Source: Pseudomonadota bacterium
Lineage (GTDB): Bacteria; Pseudomonadota; Alphaproteobacteria; Rhodospirillales; 2-02-FULL-58-16
Direction: 5' to 3'
Length of the DNA stretch: 9,249 bases
NCBI GenBank assembly: GCA_022567015.1
Contig: JADFHR010000127.1
Span: 1 to 9,249 of the forward strand
Part shown: positions 4,823 to 9,249 of the stretch, one piece after another
Layout: each line of letters begins with the position of its first letter
Position numbering within the stretch: position 1 is the first letter of the stretch
Program-made: the position numbers and the translations under genes
Notes under the pieces: model-generated
What the model saw: the letters and a program-made list of their open reading frames with translations, nothing else
Databases searched by the model: none
Told to the model about the DNA's origin: nothing

Positions 4823-7800
4823 CTAGTCCTCGGCCGTGCCGTATCCGCCGCCGCCCGGAGTCTCGATGACGAAGACGTCGCCGGCGCTGGCCTCGATCTT
4901 GTCGGTGCCGCCCAGCTCCACCGCCGGGGCGCCCGGATCGGCGGGCTCGATGCGGTTGTGGCCGACGGCGCCGGCGCCGCCCCCGGCCATGCCGTAGGGG
5001 CGGATCCGGCGGTGGCCGGATACGATCGCCACCGTCATCGGCTCGAGAAAGCGGATGCGGCGGACGACGCCGTCGCCGCCCTTGCGCCGCCCCCGGCCGC
5101 CGCTGCCGCGGCGGATGGAGAAGTCCTCCACCCGCACCGGATAGCGCCACTCCAGCACCTCCGGGTCGGTGAGCCGGGTATTCGTCATGTGGGTGTGCAC
5201 GGCGTCCGTTCCGTCGAAGTCGGGCCCGGCGCCGGAGCCGCCGCACACGGTCTCGTAGTACTGGTGCCTGTCGTTGCCGAAGGTGAAGTTGTTCATGGTC
5301 CCCTGGGCCGCGGCCATGACGCCCAGCGCCCCGTAGAGCGCGTCGACCACGGCCTGCGAGGTTTCCACGTTGCCCGCCACCACCGCCGCCGGATAGCGGG
5401 GATTGAGCATGCAGCCCTCGGGGACGATGATGTCCAGCGGCTTGAGGCAGCCGGCATTCAGCGGGATGTCGTCATCGACCAGGGTGCGGAACACATACAG
5501 CACCGCCGACCGGCACACGGCGAACGGCGCGTTGAAGTTGGACGGCCGCTGCGCGGACGTGCCGGTGAAGTCGATGACGGCCCGCCGCGCGCCCTTGTCG
5601 ATGGTGATGCGCACCTCGATCACCGCGCCGTCGTCCATCTCGTAGGCAAAGGCGCCGCCGGTGAGCCCGTCGATCACCCGGCGCACGCATTCCGCGGCGT
5701 TGTCCTGGACGTGCCCCATGTAGGCCCGGACCACGTCGAGGCCGAAGTGGCGCACCATCTTGTGCAGCTCCTGCACGCCCTTTTCGTTGGCGGCGATCTG
5801 GGCGCTGAGGTCGGCGATGTTCTGATGCGGGTTGCGCGCCGGCCAGGGACCGGAAGCCAGCAGTTCCAGCAACTCGGCCTCGCGGAAGCGGCCCTGCTCG
5901 ACGAGCAGGAAGTTGTCGATCAGCACCCCTTCCTCCTCCACCGTGCGGCTGTCGGGCGGCATGGAGCCGGGCGTGATGCCGCCGATGTCGGCGTGGTGGC
6001 CGCGCGACGCGACGAAAAACAGGATCTCTTCGTCCGCCTCGTCGAAGACCGGCGTGACCACGGTGACGTCGGGCAGATGGGTACCGCCGTTGTAGGGGGC
6101 GTTCGACACGTAGACGTTTCCCGGCTTGATGGCGCCGGCGCCCTCGCGCATCACCGTCTGCACGCTTTCGCCCATGGAGCCCAGGTGCACGGGGATATGC
6201 GGCGCGTTGGCGACCAGGTTCCCCTCGCGGTCGAAGACGGCGCACGAGAAATCCAGGCGCTCCTTGATGTTGACCGAAAGGGCGGTGTTCGACAGCGTCG
6301 CCCCCATCTGCCCGGCGATCGCCATGAACAGGTTGTTGAAGATTTCCAGCATCACCGGGTCCACGTCCGTCCCCACCGACACCTGCGCCGGGCGCGGCTG
6401 CGAACGGGTCAGGATCAGGTGCCCGTGCCGGTTCAGCTGGGCGACCCAGCCGGGCTCGACGACGGTGGTGGCGTTGGCCTCGGCGATGATGGCGGGGCCG
6501 TCGATCCTGTCGCCGGGCAAAAGGGCCTCGCGGTTGAATACGGGTGTCCTGTGCCGGGCCCCGCCCGAATAGGTGCGCACCACGTCCAGCGGCTTGAGCG
6601 CCGCGACACCGGGTATGGGCGCGATCTCGGTATCCTCCACCGTGTCGGTGGTGCCGATGGCCTCCACCGAGACCAGCTCGACCACGTGGCCGCGCCCCGG
6701 CATGACGAAACCGAAGCGCCGCCGGTGCGCCTCCGTGAAAGCGGCCTCCATGCGGGCGCGCTCGGCGAAATCGACGACCAGGGCGGTGTCGGTGCCGTCG
6801 TAGCGCAGGTGCACCTTGCGCAGCACCGCGATGTGGTCGCTGTTCACGCCCTGGTCGTGGACCTCGGCGCGGGCGTCGGCCTCCAGGGTCGCCAGTTGGG
6901 CCGCCAGCTCGGCGGTGAGGCCGGCTTCCAGCCTTGCCTCGACGCTGCGCTGGCGCATGGCGCGCACGTCGGCGAGCCCCATGCCGTACGCCGAAAGCAC
7001 TCCGGCGTGGGGATGGATGAAGACCCGGTTCATGGTCAGCGCGTCGGCCACCATGCAGGCGTGCTGGCCGCCGGCGCCGCCGAAGCAGTTCAGCGTGTAC
7101 TCGGTGACGTCGTAGCCGCGCTGCACGGAGATGTGCTTGATCGCATTGGTCATGTTCTCCACGGCGATCCTCAGGAATCCCTCCGCCACCTCTTCGGGCG
7201 AGCGCGGATCCCCGGTGGCGGCACTGATTTCCCGGGCCAGGGCGTCGAAGCGCAGGCGCACCTCCGCGTCGTCGAGCGGCTTATCGGCGTCGGGGCCGAA
7301 GACCCGGGGAAAGAAGCGCGGCTGGATCTTGCCCAGCATGACGTTGCAATCGGTGACCGTGAGCGGCCCGCCGCGCCGGTAACACGCCGGCCCGGGGTTG
7401 GCGCCCGCCGAATCCGGCCCCACCCGCATGCGGGCGCCGTCGAAATGCAGGATGGAGCCGCCGCCGGCCGCCACCGTGTGGATGTGCATCATGGGGGCGC
7501 GCAGGCGGACCCCGCCGACCAGGGTTTCGAAGGCCCGCTCGAACGTGCCGTCGTAATGGGAGACGTCGGTCGACGTGCCGCCCATGTCGAACCCGATGAC
7601 CTGCGTGAACCCGGCCATGGCCGCCGTCCGCGCCATGCCGACGACGCCGCCGGCGGGGCCGGACAGGATGCTGTCCTTGCCCTGGAACAGGCGCGCGTCG
7701 GTGAGCCCGCCGTTGGACTGCATGAACATGATCCGGGTGTCGCCCAGCGCCGAGGCGATGCCGTCCACGTAGCGCCTGAGGATGGGCGACAGATAGGCAT

Positions 7801-8479
7801 CGACCACCGCGGTGTCGCCGCGCGAGACCAGCTTCATCAGCGGCGAGACCTCGTGCGACGCCGACACCTGTGTAAACCCGATCCCCCGCGCCAGCTCGGC
7901 CACGGCGCGCTCGTGGTCGCCGAACCTGTAGGCGTGCATGAAGACGATGGCCGCCGAGCGGATGCCCGAATCGTAGGCCGCCTGCAGCGCCTCGCGCGCC
8001 GCTTCGAAGTCCGGCGCCTTGAGCACCTCGCCCCAGGCGCCGACGCGCTCGTCCACCTCGATCACCCGCTCGTACACCATCTCCGGCAGCACGATGTGGC
8101 GGGCGAACAGCTGGGGGCGGTTCTGGTAGCCGATGCGCAGCGCATCCCCGAAGCCCTTGGTGATGACCAGCACCGTGGCCTCGCCCTTGCGCTCGAGAAG
8201 CGCGTTGGTGGCCACCGTCGTGCCCATCTTGACGGACTCGATGGCGTCGGCGGGGATGGGCTCGTCCGGGGCCAGGCGCAACAGGTCGCGGATGCCCTGC
8301 AGGGCCGCGTCCTCGTAGCGCCCGGGGTTTTCCGACAGCAGCTTGTGGGTGACCACGGTGCCGTCCGGGCGGCGCCCCACCACGTCGGTGAAGGTGCCCC
8401 CGCGGTCGATGCAGAACTGCCACCCGGCGCGGCGCGGGCCGGCCGCGGGAGCGCCGTTGAATGCGGGCATATCGGCCAT
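4823..8479 (-). CDS. 5-oxoprolinase (ATP-hydrolysing), fused HyuA-HyuB type
   Basis: Opens the lactam ring of 5-oxo-L-proline using ATP to give L-glutamate, ADP and phosphate, in the cytoplasm. The 1218-residue length fits single-chain 5-oxoprolinases. The HyuA half carries the ATP-binding folds: CIDRGGTFTDV (23-33), GTTVATNALLERKG (86-99), GFDMGGTSTDV (296-306) and VGPDSAGANPGPACY (353-367). The HyuB half starts near 703 with NAPYNGGTHLPDVTVVTPVF (793-812), RGHHADIGGITPGSMPPDS (826-844), GTMNNFTFGN (1060-1069) and the terminal ETPGGGGYG. The wording of these blocks is closer to eukaryotic OPLAH than to split hydantoinase subunits, so I favour 5-oxoproline, though another hydantoin or lactam is possible. 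ATG at 8479 was chosen as start. A TTG at 8524 adds 15 poorly conserved residues, and neither has a strong ribosome site. It lies 100 bp downstream of an aminotransferase gene on the same strand and may be cotranscribed with it. Confidence 0.9.
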   Translation of the reverse strand: MADMPAFNGAPAAGPRRAGWQFCIDRGGTFTDVVGRRPDGTVVTHKLLSENPGRYEDAALQGIRDLLRLAPDEPIPADAIESVKMGTTVATNALLERKGEATVLVITKGFGDALRIGYQNRPQLFARHIVLPEMVYERVIEVDERVGAWGEVLKAPDFEAAREALQAAYDSGIRSAAIVFMHAYRFGDHERAVAELARGIGFTQVSASHEVSPLMKLVSRGDTAVVDAYLSPILRRYVDGIASALGDTRIMFMQSNGGLTDARLFQGKDSILSGPAGGVVGMARTAAMAGFTQVIGFDMGGTSTDVSHYDGTFERAFETLVGGVRLRAPMMHIHTVAAGGGSILHFDGARMRVGPDSAGANPGPACYRRGGPLTVTDCNVMLGKIQPRFFPRVFGPDADKPLDDAEVRLRFDALAREISAATGDPRSPEEVAEGFLRIAVENMTNAIKHISVQRGYDVTEYTLNCFGGAGGQHACMVADALTMNRVFIHPHAGVLSAYGMGLADVRAMRQRSVEARLEAGLTAELAAQLATLEADARAEVHDQGVNSDHIAVLRKVHLRYDGTDTALVVDFAERARMEAAFTEAHRRRFGFVMPGRGHVVELVSVEAIGTTDTVEDTEIAPIPGVAALKPLDVVRTYSGGARHRTPVFNREALLPGDRIDGPAIIAEANATTVVEPGWVAQLNRHGHLILTRSQPRPAQVSVGTDVDPVMLEIFNNLFMAIAGQMGATLSNTALSVNIKERLDFSCAVFDREGNLVANAPHIPVHLGSMGESVQTVMREGAGAIKPGNVYVSNAPYNGGTHLPDVTVVTPVFDEADEEILFFVASRGHHADIGGITPGSMPPDSRTVEEEGVLIDNFLLVEQGRFREAELLELLASGPWPARNPHQNIADLSAQIAANEKGVQELHKMVRHFGLDVVRAYMGHVQDNAAECVRRVIDGLTGGAFAYEMDDGAVIEVRITIDKGARRAVIDFTGTSAQRPSNFNAPFAVCRSAVLYVFRTLVDDDIPLNAGCLKPLDIIVPEGCMLNPRYPAAVVAGNVETSQAVVDALYGALGVMAAAQGTMNNFTFGNDRHQYYETVCGGSGAGPDFDGTDAVHTHMTNTRLTDPEVLEWRYPVRVEDFSIRRGSGGRGRRKGGDGVVRRIRFLEPMTVAIVSGHRRIRPYGMAGGGAGAVGHNRIEPADPGAPAVELGGTDKIEASAGDVFVIETPGGGGYGTAED

Positions 8480-8579
8480 CGGTCTGTTTTCAATCCCTGC
8501 TTCAGGGCCCGGTTTTATCGGCAAACGCGGAAATGGTTAAGCGGTTTGGGGTTTCGGCCCTCTACCGGGCGCCGTCCCT

Positions 8580-9249
8580 TCAGCCGAGTTCGGTGAGGAC
8601 ATGGGCGCACCGATCGAGGAATTCGTCGCACACCGCTTCGTCGTGGGCGAGCGACAGATAGAGCTTGGTCCCCATGGGGTTGAGGAACACCCGGCGCTTG
8701 AACAGGCCGAGCATCAGGCGCCGCCCCTTGCCCGGATCGCCGCGCCGGGCCGAGCGGTAGTCGCGCACCGCATCGGGCGAAAAGACCACCTGCGCCAGCG
8801 GGCCGTCGCCGATGACCTGGGCGGTGATCCGGCGCTCGCCGAGCACGCGCCGGAGACCGGTGCGCAGATACTCGCCGAGGGCGCGCAGGCGCTCGTAGGT
8901 GCCGGCTTTGGCGAAGATGCCCAGCGCCGCTCCGGCGGCGGCCGCCGAAACCGGGTTGCCGCCGAGGGTCGAGGCCGCCCACACGTAGTCGTCCGCGCCC
9001 ATCCTGTCCTCGCGCATCAGGTCCATAATGTCGGCGCGCCCGCCGAACGCGCCGATGGGATAGCCGCCGCCGAGCGCCTTGCCGTAGGCCACCAGGTCGG
9101 GCACCACGCCGTAGTATTCCTGCGCGCCGCCGTAGGCGAGGCGGAATCCGGTCACCACCTCGTCGAAGATAAGCAGCGCGCCCTGTTGGCGGGTGAGATC
9201 GCGCAGGCCTTCCAGGAAGCCGGGCTCGGGCGGCGTGCAGCGGTGCAGG
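8580..9249 (-). CDS. class III aminotransferase (HemL-like), C-terminal part
   Basis: C-terminal 222 residues of a PLP-dependent class III aminotransferase. The 5' end lies past the right edge of the window. Visible are LIFDEVVTGFR, whose Asp contacts the pyridine nitrogen of PLP, GGAQEYYGVVPDL, and AYGKALGGGYPIGAFGG with the Schiff-base lysine (codon at 9080-9078), then the WAASTLGGNPVSAAAA block and a C-terminal domain ending LSLAHDEAVCDEFLDRCA. The GGAQ-YYGV and GK-LGGG-PIGAFGG wording is that of the glutamate-1-semialdehyde 2,1-aminomutase subgroup. That subgroup also contains many catabolic aminotransferases that are not HemL, and sitting beside a 5-oxoprolinase gene argues for one of those rather than haem synthesis. 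The stop is 100 bp upstream of the 5-oxoprolinase start on the same strand, with no strong terminator between. A small hairpin, CCCTG-ctt-CAGGG, lies at 8495-8507. Confidence 0.88.
   Translation of the reverse strand, partial: LHRCTPPEPGFLEGLRDLTRQQGALLIFDEVVTGFRLAYGGAQEYYGVVPDLVAYGKALGGGYPIGAFGGRADIMDLMREDRMGADDYVWAASTLGGNPVSAAAAGAALGIFAKAGTYERLRALGEYLRTGLRRVLGERRITAQVIGDGPLAQVVFSPDAVRDYRSARRGDPGKGRRLMLGLFKRRVFLNPMGTKLYLSLAHDEAVCDEFLDRCAHVLTELG

Noticed and set aside
4739..8596. A 1285-codon open frame on the + strand opposite the 5-oxoprolinase gene
   Set aside because: It is the antisense shadow of a high-GC gene. The protein is a monotonous His/Asp/Val/Arg/Gly-rich string without domains, whereas the minus strand encodes a recognisable full-length enzyme.

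Overview
The window looks like chromosomal DNA of a GC-rich alphaproteobacterium. I infer a Rhodospirillales-like host from the strong G/C third-position bias, the tRNA-Gln-like sequence and the overall gene style, but no marker gene here fixes the taxon. It divides into a foreign left end of about 1.5 kb and an ordinary-looking chromosomal remainder.

Left end (1-1602). The window opens inside an IS1380-family insertion sequence: the last ~160 residues of its transposase, a short tail, and a probable right terminus at about 630. The insertion sequence has landed in an AT-rich gene of the DUF2971 family. The DUF2971 reading frame is open right up to the IS edge, so the gene has lost its start and N-terminus. 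About 170 bp of AT-rich DNA follows, then a tRNA-Gln(CUG)-like sequence (1528-1602) with a good 3' half, an encoded CCA and a T-run, but a badly paired 5' half. The AT/GC switch falls at this tRNA remnant. The simplest reading is the edge of a genomic island integrated at a tRNA-Gln gene, with chromosome starting after 1602. The island's integrase and the intact tRNA copy would lie outside the window.

Middle (1603-4822). A 47-residue single-pass membrane protein lies on the + strand with its own promoter candidate, strong Shine-Dalgarno and rho-independent terminator. On the minus strand, in transcription order, come a 361-residue protein of unknown family (N-terminal Pro/Ser linker, helical segment, a duplicated SRDIGAG motif and a strand-rich section), an 88-residue arginine-rich protein with repeated DRRxG motifs and its own terminator, and msrA (methionine sulfoxide reductase A). 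These are separated by about 200 bp each and look like independent units.

Right end (4823-9249). A full-length fused HyuA-HyuB protein that closely resembles ATP-dependent 5-oxoprolinase is preceded on the same strand, 100 bp upstream, by the C-terminal part of a class III PLP aminotransferase resembling glutamate-1-semialdehyde aminomutase. Together they suggest an amino-acid or lactam catabolic operon that continues past the right edge.

I see no CRISPR array, no complete mobile element and no convincing new multi-gene system. The least explained items are the 361-residue and 88-residue proteins and the tRNA-linked island boundary.
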